Shown here one piece after another: positions 1 to 10,499 of a stretch of 62,884 nucleotides of DNA. Location: contig JAKFUF010000124.1 of NCBI GenBank assembly GCA_021732845.1, forward strand, positions 1 through 62,884, in the 5' to 3' direction. The first letter of the stretch is position 1. The number at the start of each line of letters is the position of its first letter. The notes beneath the pieces are model-generated. The model did no database searches. It was not told where the DNA came from and worked only from the letters and a program-made list of their open reading frames with translations. The translations under genes were made by a program, and so were the position numbers. This DNA comes from Planctomycetaceae bacterium (GTDB lineage Bacteria; Planctomycetota; Planctomycetia; Planctomycetales; Planctomycetaceae).

Positions 1-174
1 CCACAAACTCGCACTTCAACCCTGTCCCAGGTAAGACCATCAACTGGAGAGCCGGATGCGGGAAATCCGCCAGTCCGGTTCGGAGGGAGGGGGGAGCCGA
101 AACCAATCGGCCCTCCCTACCCCTATCCACCGCGTCGCCCGCAAGCTCAACGTCGTCCTCTCTCGAGCATCGCA

Positions 175-322
175 AAGTTGCCGAGTCACTCCGTGACTCG
201 AACCCGGCCGGAGTGACTGGGCGACTTTGAGACTCATCGGAGAGCTTGTGCCCTGCCGCTCGCTTTGGAGGGCAAGCCGTCGAGGAAGCCACGATGCGAG
301 TCACGGAGTGACTCGGCAACTT
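175..322. repeat. 26-bp perfect inverted repeat
   Basis: Bases 175-200 are the exact reverse complement of 297-322, with a 96-base spacer. Each arm contains its own small hairpin, CGAGTCAC-TCC-GTGACTCG or its complement. No transposase lies between the arms, so this may be a non-autonomous palindromic element. Confidence 0.75.
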
Positions 323-432
323 GTGTCGGCTCTCGCTCTGCGAGAGGCACGGCGGTCTGGCGATGGCAAGTACCGATTCAACCGACAGGCCCTCAACTCG
401 GTGTGGGGCAGAAATCACAGGCTCGGAGCAAG

Positions 433-535
433 AGACGACTTTGTGCTGTTCTGACAACATTGGCCGGCACATGCATCTGGAGTTGTTCTATGCCTCACAT
501 CCGATCCCGTGGCCGAACCAACAGCATTTATTCGC
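433..535. repeat. 103-bp dispersed direct repeat, copy A
   Basis: This segment matches 4097-4199 in the same orientation over 103 bases with only a handful of substitutions, judged by eye. The two copies bracket the sulfatase and the phosphate acyltransferase-like gene. Confidence 0.75.
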
Positions 536-1027
536 GTTCATTCGCGGTTTCTCCCCGCATGTCTGTTGACCGATGTCGGCCAGTTGAATTTCGGAACCGC
601 GAATGAACGCGAATCGACGCGAATTAGCGGCCTTGGCAGGGGGGGGCACATGTTCTTGTCACGCACCCCGTGGGACGGTTCTCGCTCGCCGGACGGCTTG
701 CGCCGTGCCGCTACTAGAATCCTTCGAAAAAGCCGGAGCGTCGGTTGCTCGCGGCTCTGGAGGACCAGAGCCCTCCCGCCACACCAATCGACAAATGGGA
801 ACAACCGGTTTGTCCCAGCGTGACACCGGACGGTTTGCGCCGTGCCGCTAACATTCGCTGCGAGCTTCAATGTTCGTCCTCGCTCACGCTACGGGTTGCA
901 AGCGACCGTCATCGCGTTGCCGCGTTGCCGCGTACCGCTTCAAATCCGGCGGCAAACCGGGTATGACCGCCATCGGTCCAGCCGGTTCTTCTGGCTCGCC
1001 AGACCATAAGCCACCCGTGGAGCAGCC

Positions 1028-2635
1028 ATGCACATCCCCGCCCCAAGATCGTCCGTCCCATGTCTCTTGCTGCTACTGACCATCGTCCTCGGTGGCTCAA
1101 CCCCACTGCACGCCGCTCCGCCCAACATCCTGCTGATCATGGCGGATGACCTGGGGTACTCCGACATTGGCTGCTATGGCAGTGAGATCGAGACCCCGAA
1201 CCTGGACGGGCTCGCCCGGGGTGGCCTGCGGTTCACCAACTTTTGCAACACCGCGCGTTGCTGGCCCACCCGCGCGGCTCTGCTCACCGGCTATTACGCC
1301 CAGCAGGTGCATCGCGATGCCCTGCCCAACCTGCCGGGGGGCAGCGGCGGCAAGCGGCAAAAATGGGCGCGGCTGCTGCCTGATTTTCTGAAGCCACAGG
1401 GTTACCGGTCGTACCATTCGGGCAAGTGGCACATCGACGGTCCGGTGCTGCCCACCGGGTTCGAGCATTCTTACGATCTGCAGGACCAGGGGCGGTTCTT
1501 CAGCCCCAAGACGCACACCGAAGATGATGTGAAACTGCCGCCCGTCGAACCGGGCAGTGGCTACTACGCCACGACGGCCATCGCCGACCATTGCCTCAAA
1601 TGTCTGCGGGCTCACCAGCAGGAGACGGCCGACAAACCATTCTTCGCGTACCTCGCGTTCATCGCCCCGCACTTCCCGCTGCACGCGCTGCCGGAAGACA
1701 TCGCCAAGTATCGCGACCGGTACAAGGAGGGCTGGGACAAGGTGCGGCAGGCGCGATGGGAACGGGTCCAAAAGCTGGGTCTGGTCGAGGGGCAGTTGCC
1801 GCCCGTCGAGCGCGAAGTCGGCCCGCCGTACGACTTCCCCGAAGCGATGCAGATCCTCGGCAAGGGCGAGATCAACCGGCCGCTGCCGTGGGACGATTTG
1901 ACCGCCGAGCAGCAGGAGTTTCAGGCCGCCAAAATGGCGATTCATGCCGCCATGGTCGACCGGATGGACCGTGAGATCGGCCGCGTGCTGGAGCAGTTGA
2001 AGGCGATGAACGCCTTTGACAACACGCTCATCCTGTTTCTCTCCGACAATGGGGCCAGCGCCGAGATCATGGTCCGCAACGACGGCCACGACCCCACGGC
2101 CGTACCAGGCTCCGCCAAGTCGCATCTGTGTCTGGGCCCTGGTTGGTCGAGTGTCGCCAACACGCCCTTCCGCCGACACAAGACCTGGGTGCATGAGGGC
2201 GGCATTTGCACGCCGCTTATCGCACACTGGCCGCATGGGATCGCCGCCCGCGGAGAACTGCGGCACAACCCCGGCCATGTGATCGACATCGTGCCGACCC
2301 TGCTGGAAGTCGCCGGGGCTCAAAAGCCCGCCAAGTGGCAGGGCGAACCGATCCCCGCCGCTCCCGGCCTGAGCCTGGTGCCGGCGTTCACCAAAGACGG
2401 CAGCACCATCCACGAATCGCTGTGGTGGCTGCACGAAGGCAACCGCGCCATCCGCGTGGGCGACTGGAAACTCGTCGCCGCCAAAGGCCAGCCGTGGGAA
2501 CTGTTCAACTTGAAGGCCGACCGCACCGAATCCATAAACCTTGCCGATCAGTTCCCCGACAAGGCTCGCGAACTGGCGGATCTGTGGGAGAAGGAGACGG
2601 CGGCCATGCGGGAACTGGCGGCAAAAGCCAAGTAG
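1028..2635 (+). CDS. Sulfatase (arylsulfatase family), secreted
   Basis: This 535-residue protein belongs to the type I sulfatases, which hydrolyse sulfate esters, often on polysaccharides. A signal peptide covers about residues 1-29 (LLLLLTIVLGG followed by HAAPP). The metal-binding start of the fold is NILLIMADDLGYSDIGCYG. The active-site signature is CWPTR followed by AALLTG; its Cys would be converted to formylglycine by a maturase. A second metal site is LFLSDNGAS. ATG 1028 has GGAG about seven bases upstream and places the signal peptide at the N-terminus. Planctomycetes typically carry many sulfatases. The substrate cannot be read from the sequence. No maturase gene is adjacent. Confidence 0.95.
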   Translation: MHIPAPRSSVPCLLLLLTIVLGGSTPLHAAPPNILLIMADDLGYSDIGCYGSEIETPNLDGLARGGLRFTNFCNTARCWPTRAALLTGYYAQQVHRDALPNLPGGSGGKRQKWARLLPDFLKPQGYRSYHSGKWHIDGPVLPTGFEHSYDLQDQGRFFSPKTHTEDDVKLPPVEPGSGYYATTAIADHCLKCLRAHQQETADKPFFAYLAFIAPHFPLHALPEDIAKYRDRYKEGWDKVRQARWERVQKLGLVEGQLPPVEREVGPPYDFPEAMQILGKGEINRPLPWDDLTAEQQEFQAAKMAIHAAMVDRMDREIGRVLEQLKAMNAFDNTLILFLSDNGASAEIMVRNDGHDPTAVPGSAKSHLCLGPGWSSVANTPFRRHKTWVHEGGICTPLIAHWPHGIAARGELRHNPGHVIDIVPTLLEVAGAQKPAKWQGEPIPAAPGLSLVPAFTKDGSTIHESLWWLHEGNRAIRVGDWKLVAAKGQPWELFNLKADRTESINLADQFPDKARELADLWEKETAAMRELAAKAK

Positions 2636-2672
2636 GCGCGACCATGCCAAAAACCAAGTCGCGCTGGCTTCG

Positions 2673-2699
2673 AGCGGCACGTTGCAGACCGTCCGGTGA
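2673..2699. repeat. Diverged arm of the dispersed palindromic element
   Basis: The stretch starting AGCGGCACG and ending GTCCGGTGA is a diverged copy of the arm repeated in the array at 13700-14535. It lies just after the sulfatase stop. Confidence 0.5.
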
Positions 2700-2769
2700 A
2701 TGATCCAGGCCTATTGCTTGGACCGTCATCAGAGGACCAGCGTCCTGCCGCTGACTCACAAATCGAACT

Positions 2770-3699
2770 TCACGGAGACTTGGGCGCGGCGGCCACGACG
2801 CGTGAGGCCAGCGCGAGTGAGTTGAGCCGCGTGGCGGTGGTGTCGGCGCGGGACATGAACACAATCGGGCAAGCCGCGCCGCAGACCACGCCACCAAACC
2901 GGCAGTCGGCGGTGTACATGATCGCCTTGACCGTCAGGTTGGCCGACAACAGGTCGGGAAACAGCATCGCGTCGGCCGCCCCCACGACTCCACCGGCGAT
3001 CCGCTTCTTCTCGCCAGCGTCGCTGGCGAATGCCAGGTCGAACGAGAGCGGGCCCTGCACGACCGCTCCGGCGAACTCGCCCGCCACGTTGCGCCGCGCC
3101 AGCGCCGCGGAATCCACCGTGTCGGGCAGGGCCGGGTTGACCTTTTCCGACGCCGCCATCAGAGCCACGCGTGGCTCGGCACATCCCAGGCTTCGGGCCA
3201 CCAGGATCAAGCTCTCGAGGATGTCGACCTTTTGTTCCAGCGTCGGAGCAATGGTCACTCCGGTGTCCGAGAGCAGAAAGTTCCGTGGCTCCGCATTGCT
3301 GCCCGGCAGCCGCACTTCCATCGCCACGACCTGGCACAGGGTCTTGCCCGTCCGCAGACCCGTGGCAGAGTTCAGCACGGCCTTCATCAGGGCCGGCGTG
3401 TCGATCTGCCCTTTCATCAAGACCTGGGCTCGGCCTGCGCGAACTTCAGCCACGGCCGCGACGGCGGGCTCATCGCTGTCGACGACGGCCCATTTGGAAA
3501 CGTCGATGCGGCACTCGGCGGCGAGCGCTTCAATGGGTGCCCGGGGTCCGCACAGCCGTGGTTCGATCCAGCCACGGGCGTGCGCTTCGGAGAGCGCCTC
3601 CAGCACCGTGCGGTCCGCCGCCCCGGCCACGGCGACGGTGATCCGCGCCCGGGCGGCATCGGCTTCACGAAAGAGCGTATCGAAAGACAGCAACGCCAT
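2770..3699 (-). CDS. Phosphate acetyl/butyryltransferase-like protein
   Basis: The 309-residue protein resembles the Ptb/Pta family, which transfers acyl groups between CoA and phosphate. Family features include the conserved block VLMKGQIDTPALMKAVL at about residues 92-108, LLSDTGVTIAPTLEQKVDIL, and near the C-terminus GAADAMLFPDLLSANLTVKA, which matches the family substrate-binding region. The length fits a phosphate butyryltransferase. A short-chain acyl-CoA role, or one in branched fatty acid or butanoate metabolism, is inferred from family only. No butyrate kinase gene is adjacent, so the partner must be elsewhere or the substrate differs. It is convergent with the sulfatase. Confidence 0.75.
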   Translation of the reverse strand: MALLSFDTLFREADAARARITVAVAGAADRTVLEALSEAHARGWIEPRLCGPRAPIEALAAECRIDVSKWAVVDSDEPAVAAVAEVRAGRAQVLMKGQIDTPALMKAVLNSATGLRTGKTLCQVVAMEVRLPGSNAEPRNFLLSDTGVTIAPTLEQKVDILESLILVARSLGCAEPRVALMAASEKVNPALPDTVDSAALARRNVAGEFAGAVVQGPLSFDLAFASDAGEKKRIAGGVVGAADAMLFPDLLSANLTVKAIMYTADCRFGGVVCGAACPIVFMSRADTTATRLNSLALASRVVAAAPKSP

Positions 3700-4096
3700 G
3701 AGAACTCCGCACCTGCCGAACCCGTCCCGCCGACGGGACCGGTTGATCTTAAACGCACAGATTATGTTGATGGCAACTCAGCTCAGGAGCATCACATTAA
3801 CAAGAACGACGTGATAAAGGATGATCCCGGATGGATCACGGATCACAGCTCTTAGCCGCAATACCGTTCGATTCGCCGCAATGGCACCCCCGTAGTGCAG
3901 AGCAACCACCGAGGTGAACTCGGTGGGGTCTTGGATGGTGGCCGTGACGATCCGCCCCCGAAATGCCGGACGGCGTAAAGTCGCCTTTCGCTCCTGCGAA
4001 AGGACGCGGGCGTGGTCCGGCGAGGCCCAACACGGTGACTCAAGATTCGCGATGTCGGCATTGTCGCCAGACGTTCGCGTTCTTTTGCGGGGCAGC

Positions 4097-4199
4097 AGAC
4101 GACTTTGTGCTGTCCTGACAACCTTGGCCGGCACATGCATTTGGAGTTGTTCTTTGCCTCACTTCCGATCCCGTGGCCGAACCAACAGCCTTTATTCGC
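4097..4199. repeat. 103-bp dispersed direct repeat, copy B
   Basis: Partner of 433-535 in the same orientation. It runs directly into arms of the dispersed palindrome, as copy A nearly does. Confidence 0.75.
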
Positions 4200-4342
4200 C
4201 GGACAGCTTGCGCCGTGCCGCTCAAGCGGAAGCGGCTGGGCGCGAGCCCTCCGGTGAGCCGCGCGGGTCGGTTCTCATTCACCGGACGGCTTGCGCCGTG
4301 CCGCTAAAATCCTTCGAAAAAGCCCGATCCTCCCGCCACGAA
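4199..4342. repeat. Dispersed palindromic element, isolated copy
   Basis: The stretch contains a CGGACAGCTTGCGCCGTGCC arm, an AGCGGCTGGGCGCGAGCCC arm and a CCGGACGGCTTGCGCCGTGC arm in that order. It is followed by ATCCTTCGAAAAAGCC, which also follows the copy near 716. The arms are those of the array at 13700-14535. Confidence 0.7.
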
Positions 4343-5232
4343 GTTTGCATTCGTCCAGACACGACGGTCAGGCCCGCCGCAGGCGACGGGACCGGCCTTG
4401 CAGGAACGTGCGCAGGGCGACATCCAGCAGCATGTCGGTGCGGAGCAGCGTGTAGTCCATGTGCAGGTCGTGGCACGAACGCCGGCATTCCTGCAGGAAT
4501 CCTTCAAACTCGCGGCGGTAGGCGTTGCGCAGCGCGCGGGGGTCGGTGAGTTGTTCCGGCAGCCCTTCCAACCCCTTGAACAGCGTCGGATCCTCAAACG
4601 GAAAATCCTGCTCGGCGGGGTCGACCACCTGCAGCACCAGCACGTCGTGACGGCGGTGCCGCAGGTGTTTGAGCCCCAGTTGAATCGACGGGATGTCGTC
4701 GAACAGGTCGCTCAGGATGACGATCAACCCACGCTTGCGGATCCGTTCGGCCAGGTCATGAAAGATCGGTCCCAGCCCGGTCTCGCCGTTGGCCGGGCTC
4801 TGGTCCATCACGTGGCACAGTTGCTTCAAGTGCGAGGGGTGGCTGCTGGCCCGGATGAAGTGCGTCAACTGTTTGTCGAACGTGGCCAGCCCGACGGAAT
4901 CCTGCTGCTGCAGCACAAGGTACGAGAGCGCGGCGGCGACGTATTGGGCATACTTCAGCTTGGAGCAGGCGGCCCCGGGCGAGCGGTACCGCATCGACTC
5001 GCTGGTGTCCAGCAGGATGTGGCAGGCGAAGTTGGTTTCTTCCTCGTACTGCTTGAGATAGATCCGGTCGCTCTTGCCAAAAACTTTCCAGTCGACGTAG
5101 CGCAGGTCATCGCCGGCCACGTATTCGCGATGCTCGGCGAACTCGATGGAGAAGCCGTGGTAGGGGCTTTTGTGGAGCCCCGAGACATAGCCTTCGACAA
5201 TCAGCCGGGCCTGGAAGTCCAGACCCTGCAGC

Positions 5233-6381
<1,149 letters not shown>

Positions 6382-6656
6382 CCCGGAATCATGCTTTCGC
6401 CCGGATAGGTTTCGACTTGATCTTGGCCGCTGGCAGGAGTGCTGTCAAATGACCGCATCGCGGCGCCACGGCCAGCGTGTGGTCGGATCGGCGGCTCCTT
6501 ATCAACGCATTTGCCGTGCCGACGCACCCCATTCAAGAAATTCAGGTTGCCGTTCGGGGGGGCTCTTTCTATCCTTTACCATCAAGACAGGATCTCGGCC
6601 AGAATGGGCGCGTTTTGTTGCGCGTGTGTTCAGCCTTTCACGAAGGAAAGTTTTTC

Positions 6657-8009
6657 ATGGCTCCCGCCACCGCCACCCCCGCCGCTCCGAAAACAGCAGT
6701 GCCCGGTCCCAGCTCCCTGCCCTACAAAGTCGCCGACATGAAGCTGGCGGACTGGGGCCGCAAAGAAATTGAACTGGCCGAAAACGAAATGCCGGGGCTG
6801 ATGGCGCTGCGGAAGAAATACGGTGCGTCGAAGCCACTGAAGGGCGCCCGGATTGCCGGCTGCCTGCATATGACCATTCAGACCGCCGTGCTGATCGAGA
6901 CACTGGTTGAACTGGGCGCGAGCGTCCAGTGGTCGAGCTGCAACATCTTCTCGACGCAGGACCACGCCGCCGCCGCCATCGCCGCCAAGGGGATTCCCGT
7001 TTATGCCTGGAAGGGGATGAACGAGGAGGAATTCGACTGGTGCATCGAGCAGACGCTGTACTGGCAGGACGGCGAACCGCTGAACATGATTCTGGATGAC
7101 GGCGGCGACCTGACGATCATGGTTCACAACAAGTATCCGCAGCTCCTCAAGGGGATCCGCGGGCTGAGCGAAGAGACCACCACCGGCGTGCATCGCCTGA
7201 TCCAGATGCACAAGGAAGGAAAGCTGGCGGTCCCGGCGATCAACATCAACGACTCCGTCACCAAGAGCAAGTTCGACAACCTGTACGGCTGCCGCGAATC
7301 GCTGGCCGACGGCATCAAGCGGGCCACCGACATCATGATCGCCGGCAAGGTGGTCGTCTGTGCTGGCTACGGCGACGTGGGCAAGGGCTCGGCCCACTCG
7401 ATGAAGGCCCTCGGTGCCCGCGTGCTGATCACGGAAATCGACCCGATCAACGCCCTGCAGGCGGCGATGGAAGGCTACCAGGTCGTGACGATGGAAGAAG
7501 CCGCTCCCCAGGGCGACATCTTCGTCACCTGCACCGGCTGCTGTGGCGTCATCCGCCGTGAGCACCTGGATGCGATGAAGCACGAAGCGATTGTGTGCAA
7601 CATCGGCCACTTCGATTCCGAAATTGAAGTCGCCTACCTGAAGAACACGCCGGGCATCACCCGCGTGAACATCAAGCCCCAGGTCGACAAGTTCGTCTAC
7701 GCCAACGGCAAGGCGATCATCGTCCTGGCCGAAGGCCGGCTGGTGAACCTCGGCTGTGCCACGGGTCACCCGTCGTTCGTGATGTCCAGCAGCTTCACCA
7801 ACCAGGTGCTGGCTCAACTGGCGCTGTGGGACAAGGATTCGACCTACAAGGTCGGCGTCTACATGCTGCCCAAGGCGCTGGACGAAGAAGTCGCCCGCCT
7901 GCACCTCGGCAAGCTCGGCGTCAAGCTCAGCAAGCTGAGTGCCGAACAGGCCGCATACCTCGGCGTGCCGGTCGAAGGGCCCTACAAGCCGGAACATTAC
8001 CGGTATTAA
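6657..8009 (+). CDS. ahcY: Adenosylhomocysteinase (SAH hydrolase)
   Basis: This enzyme reversibly splits S-adenosylhomocysteine into adenosine and homocysteine and so relieves inhibition of methyltransferases. The conserved blocks [46 protein letters not shown] and the NAD site [12 protein letters not shown] are all present. The C-terminus is KPEHYRY, as is usual. I chose ATG 6657 (450 residues) because GAAGGAAAG lies about eight bases upstream, and the longer frame from 6477 adds unconserved sequence. The gene stands alone with its own terminator. I found no SAH riboswitch in the 270-base leader by eye. Confidence 0.97.
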   Translation: MAPATATPAAPKTAVPGPSSLPYKVADMKLADWGRKEIELAENEMPGLMALRKKYGASKPLKGARIAGCLHMTIQTAVLIETLVELGASVQWSSCNIFSTQDHAAAAIAAKGIPVYAWKGMNEEEFDWCIEQTLYWQDGEPLNMILDDGGDLTIMVHNKYPQLLKGIRGLSEETTTGVHRLIQMHKEGKLAVPAININDSVTKSKFDNLYGCRESLADGIKRATDIMIAGKVVVCAGYGDVGKGSAHSMKALGARVLITEIDPINALQAAMEGYQVVTMEEAAPQGDIFVTCTGCCGVIRREHLDAMKHEAIVCNIGHFDSEIEVAYLKNTPGITRVNIKPQVDKFVYANGKAIIVLAEGRLVNLGCATGHPSFVMSSSFTNQVLAQLALWDKDSTYKVGVYMLPKALDEEVARLHLGKLGVKLSKLSAEQAAYLGVPVEGPYKPEHYRY

Positions 8010-8030
8010 TTCTTCTGGCTGATGCTCATG

Positions 8031-8061
8031 GCCCTTCGACCGATGGTCGAAGGGCTTTTTC
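8031..8061 (+). terminator. Rho-independent terminator of ahcY
   Basis: A perfect 11-bp stem (8031-8041 with 8045-8055, GCCCTTCGACC and its complement) with a three-base loop is followed directly by TTTTTC. It begins 21 bases after the ahcY stop. Confidence 0.9.
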
Positions 8062-8205
8062 ATTGCTTTGGCGACCACAAGTCCAATAAGAAGCGTCCCC
8101 ATGGTTGGGGCGCACGACATGGTTTGTCGGGTCTGCGATGATGTGGCATGAACCTCGGCGGGAAGTGGCCAGGATCGGCATCGGAAGTTCATGGAGGAAC
8201 TGGAC

Positions 8206-8547
8206 ATGGCGAAAGCGACTACAGCTCGGGCCGACAAATCCACAACTGACAAATCCACCGGCGGCAAGCCTGGTGTCGGGAAGTCGGAGGCAGGCACGTC
8301 TGACGCGAAGCCGGCGAGCACGAAGAAAAAGCGGAAGCACCTGCAGTCGTGGTCTCCGGAGCCGGATGAACTGGGACGGCGGGCGCGGGCCGTGGTGGCC
8401 CAGATGCGCGAGGCGGTCAAAGAACTCGGCCAGAACTTGTCCCGCGAGATGTTCGGCGAACAGGGGCCGGAATGGGGGACGTGGCGCTGGCTGCAGCAGA
8501 CGGTGCTCTTCCTTCACTCGCTCTCGTCCCGCTTCCGCATCCGGTAG
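8206..8547 (+). CDS. Small basic protein, unknown function
   Basis: The protein has 113 residues from ATG 8206. This start has GGAGGAA about eight bases upstream; an in-frame ATG at 8191 has no such site. The first 45 residues are low-complexity, rich in Lys, Thr, Ser and Gly (ending STKKKRKH). The rest looks folded: PDELGRRARAVVAQMREAVK then QGPEWGTWRWLQQTVLFLHS. I recognise no domain. The basic tail could bind nucleic acid, but that is only a guess. It runs convergently into the methyltransferase gene and overlaps its 3' end by 34 bases. Confidence 0.55.
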   Translation: MAKATTARADKSTTDKSTGGKPGVGKSEAGTSDAKPASTKKKRKHLQSWSPEPDELGRRARAVVAQMREAVKELGQNLSREMFGEQGPEWGTWRWLQQTVLFLHSLSSRFRIR

Positions 8548-9560
8548 TGCGACACGAACCATTCTCCGCCGCGGCGGTAGCCGAACAGTTCCGCGCAGGC
8601 CATGAGAAACATCCGCCAGCGCTGCAACTGGATCTTGGCGGCCTTTTTTCCCTGGCCTTCCGCCAGAATGGCCAGGGCTTCACTGCGGGAGGCGTCGAGT
8701 TTTTCGAGCCACGCTTCGAGGGTGCGGGCGTAGTGGATCCCGCTGACGTTCCAGTGCGCGACCAGCCGCAGGTCGCGCTGCAGGTACTGCAGCATCGCAT
8801 CTGCGGGCATGATGCCGCCGGTGAAGAAGTGGCGGGCCATCCAGTCGTTTTGTCCGTCCGTATCAAAAGTGTAGGCCATCACCCGATGCACGAAGATGTG
8901 GATGAACAGTTGTCCGCCGGGCTTCAGCCAACTGGCAATCCGCGAGAGCAGCAGCTCATGGTTCCGCATGTGTTCGAACATTTCGACGGAGACGATGCGG
9001 TCGGCCTCCACCAGCGGGTAGTACTCGTTCATGTCATGGGTGACGACATGCAGATTCTTGATTCCCCGCGCCTCGGCCTGGGCTTCGATGTATTCGCGCT
9101 GGAGGTGGGAATTGGAGACGGCCGTGATGCGGCTGGTCGGATATTTTTCCGCCATCCACAGGCTGAGCGAACCCCAGCCACAGCCAAGTTCCAAAATGTC
9201 CATGCCGTCGGCCAGTTGAGCCCGGCGGCAGGTCAGGTCGAGCATCGCCTCTTCTGCGGCCGCCAGGGTCTCCACGCCGCCTGGCCAGAAGCAACTGCTG
9301 TACTTCAGGCGCGGCCCCAGCATTTTCACGAAGAAGGCGGCGGGCACTTCATAGTGCTGTTCGTTCGCCTTGGAAGTGTCGACCGCGATCGGCTCGTCGG
9401 ACATCCGGGCCACGAACCCCTTGATTCGGTCCTCCTGGGCGTCAATTGTTTCGAAGCGGGCGGGGCGGGGGATGCGGGCGGACAATTGCCGCCGGATGCC
9501 GACGCGGATCAACCGGTCGGCAAGCCACCCGCGTTCGGCGAGTTCAATGCCCAGATTCAC
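8514..9560 (-). CDS. CFA-synthase-like SAM methyltransferase
   Basis: A 348-residue protein of the cyclopropane-fatty-acyl-phospholipid synthase family. The SAM-binding motif is MDILELGCGWGSLSLWMAEK, preceded by the family block YSSCFWPGGVETLAAAEEAM. The block IVSVEMFEHMRNHELLL is also typical. It is shorter than E. coli Cfa and lacks that protein's N-terminal lipid-binding part. It is translationally coupled to the upstream DUF1295 gene by a 4-base overlap. CFA-like methyltransferases often sit beside DUF1295 reductases in lipid-modification loci, so both probably act on membrane lipids. The exact product is unknown. Confidence 0.85.
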   Translation of the reverse strand: MNLGIELAERGWLADRLIRVGIRRQLSARIPRPARFETIDAQEDRIKGFVARMSDEPIAVDTSKANEQHYEVPAAFFVKMLGPRLKYSSCFWPGGVETLAAAEEAMLDLTCRRAQLADGMDILELGCGWGSLSLWMAEKYPTSRITAVSNSHLQREYIEAQAEARGIKNLHVVTHDMNEYYPLVEADRIVSVEMFEHMRNHELLLSRIASWLKPGGQLFIHIFVHRVMAYTFDTDGQNDWMARHFFTGGIMPADAMLQYLQRDLRLVAHWNVSGIHYARTLEAWLEKLDASRSEALAILAEGQGKKAAKIQLQRWRMFLMACAELFGYRRGGEWFVSHYRMRKRDESE

Positions 9561-10372
9561 CCGTGCCTCGACTGCGGAAACCAGGGGAAAAACATGCTGA
9601 CCTCCTCCTGATAGCGGCGGTAGTCGTCACCACGGGAGCGCAGGGCCTGGGCTTCGGTGTGGGGGATGCCAGTGACCCGGAAAAGAAAGTACATCATCAG
9701 CGACGGGGCGCACAGGCTCAAGACCCATAGCGGATGCCCAAACCCGAAGCAAACCCACGCCCACCAGTGCAGCCACTCGAAAAAATAGTTCGGATGCCGC
9801 GACAAGTTCCACAATCCGGCGCGGCATGTCTTGCCGCGATTTTCCGGGTTGGCCCGGAACCTGGCCAGTTGGGCGTCGGCCAGCGACTCGCCGCCCACCG
9901 CCAGCCCCCAGATCACGATTCCCGCAATGTCCCAAACGGACCAGCCGTTCACCCCGGCCTGCGGCGCATGCAGGGCCACCATGAACGGCACGGCGAAAAA
10001 GACGGCCAGCAGGCTTTGAGCCTGAAAGAACCAGAAGAAATACAGTTGCGCCCTGGACCCAAAGTGCTGGCGGAGTGCCTGATACCGTCCATCCTCGTGG
10101 CTCTTTCCCACGACACGATTGAACAGCAGGTACGCCGCCAGCCGGAAGCCCCAAATGGCCCCGAGGCCGCCCACCATCAGCCGCCGATTGAACGGAATCT
10201 CAGAGCCCGACGTCGCCGCGAACCAGATCGCCAGGATCCCCACGCCGCCCGCCCAGCCGACATCCACGACGCCCGCGTCGGTCTTGATCCGCTGAATGAG
10301 CCACAGCATGGCCATCAACAGCGAGACCATCCCCAAGCCAGTGAGCAGTTGCCAAAGGGGGCTCAGTTCCAT
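9557..10372 (-). CDS. DUF1295 membrane protein (steroid 5-alpha-reductase-like)
   Basis: A 271-residue integral membrane protein with several hydrophobic segments (for example PLWQLLTGLGMVSLLMAML). The family signature is in the C-terminal half: GLWNLSRHPNYFFEWLHWWA, with TGIPHTEAQALRSRGDDYRRYQE at the end, which matches the isoprenylcysteine methyltransferase / steroid reductase superfamily. It is the first gene of a two-gene unit with the methyltransferase. It probably reduces or alkylates a membrane lipid; the substrate is unknown. Confidence 0.85.
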   Translation of the reverse strand: MELSPLWQLLTGLGMVSLLMAMLWLIQRIKTDAGVVDVGWAGGVGILAIWFAATSGSEIPFNRRLMVGGLGAIWGFRLAAYLLFNRVVGKSHEDGRYQALRQHFGSRAQLYFFWFFQAQSLLAVFFAVPFMVALHAPQAGVNGWSVWDIAGIVIWGLAVGGESLADAQLARFRANPENRGKTCRAGLWNLSRHPNYFFEWLHWWAWVCFGFGHPLWVLSLCAPSLMMYFLFRVTGIPHTEAQALRSRGDDYRRYQEEVSMFFPWFPQSRHG

Positions 10373-10440
10373 GCGCTTAGATCCAGAGGAAAGCCGTGAT
10401 CGTCGCGTGCCCCGCTCGGGCCGTCAATCCAATGGCCGTG

Positions 10441-10499
10441 GCGTGGGCTTCAGCCCACAGCACTTGGCCCTGCGTTCCGATGTGGGCTGAAGCCCACGC
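10441..10499. repeat. 19-bp perfect inverted repeat at gene end
   Basis: GCGTGGGCTTCAGCCCACA at 10441-10459 is the exact reverse complement of 10481-10499. Each arm also folds on itself (GTGGGCT and AGCCCAC). It touches the stop codon of the ankyrin gene and may protect or end that mRNA, but no T-run follows. Confidence 0.8.

Larger units (their letters stand above)
1..1027. other. Repeat-rich non-coding region
   Basis: I see no convincing gene here. The open frames are short, overlap each other and track repeats. The stretch holds a perfect inverted repeat (175-200 with 297-322), a 103-base segment repeated at 4097-4199, an inverted pair rich in TTCGCG (530-551 with 593-614), and one or two copies of the dispersed element described at 13700-14535 (near 690-716 and 830-852). 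Confidence 0.6.
3700..4367. other. Intergenic region with dispersed repeats
   Basis: No gene is evident. The right half (4097-4342) is a chain of dispersed repeats: copy B of the 103-base repeat, followed by two copies of the palindromic arm. The left half has no feature I recognise. Confidence 0.6.

Noticed and set aside
1097-2680. 527-residue frame opposite the sulfatase gene
   Set aside because: It is a shadow frame in GC-rich DNA; the plus-strand product is a clear sulfatase.
6382-6656. SAH riboswitch in front of ahcY
   Set aside because: I could not find the conserved elements or a convincing fold by eye. A covariance-model search would settle it.
6630-8420. 596-residue frame opposite ahcY
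   Set aside because: Shadow of a highly conserved gene; no recognisable protein features.
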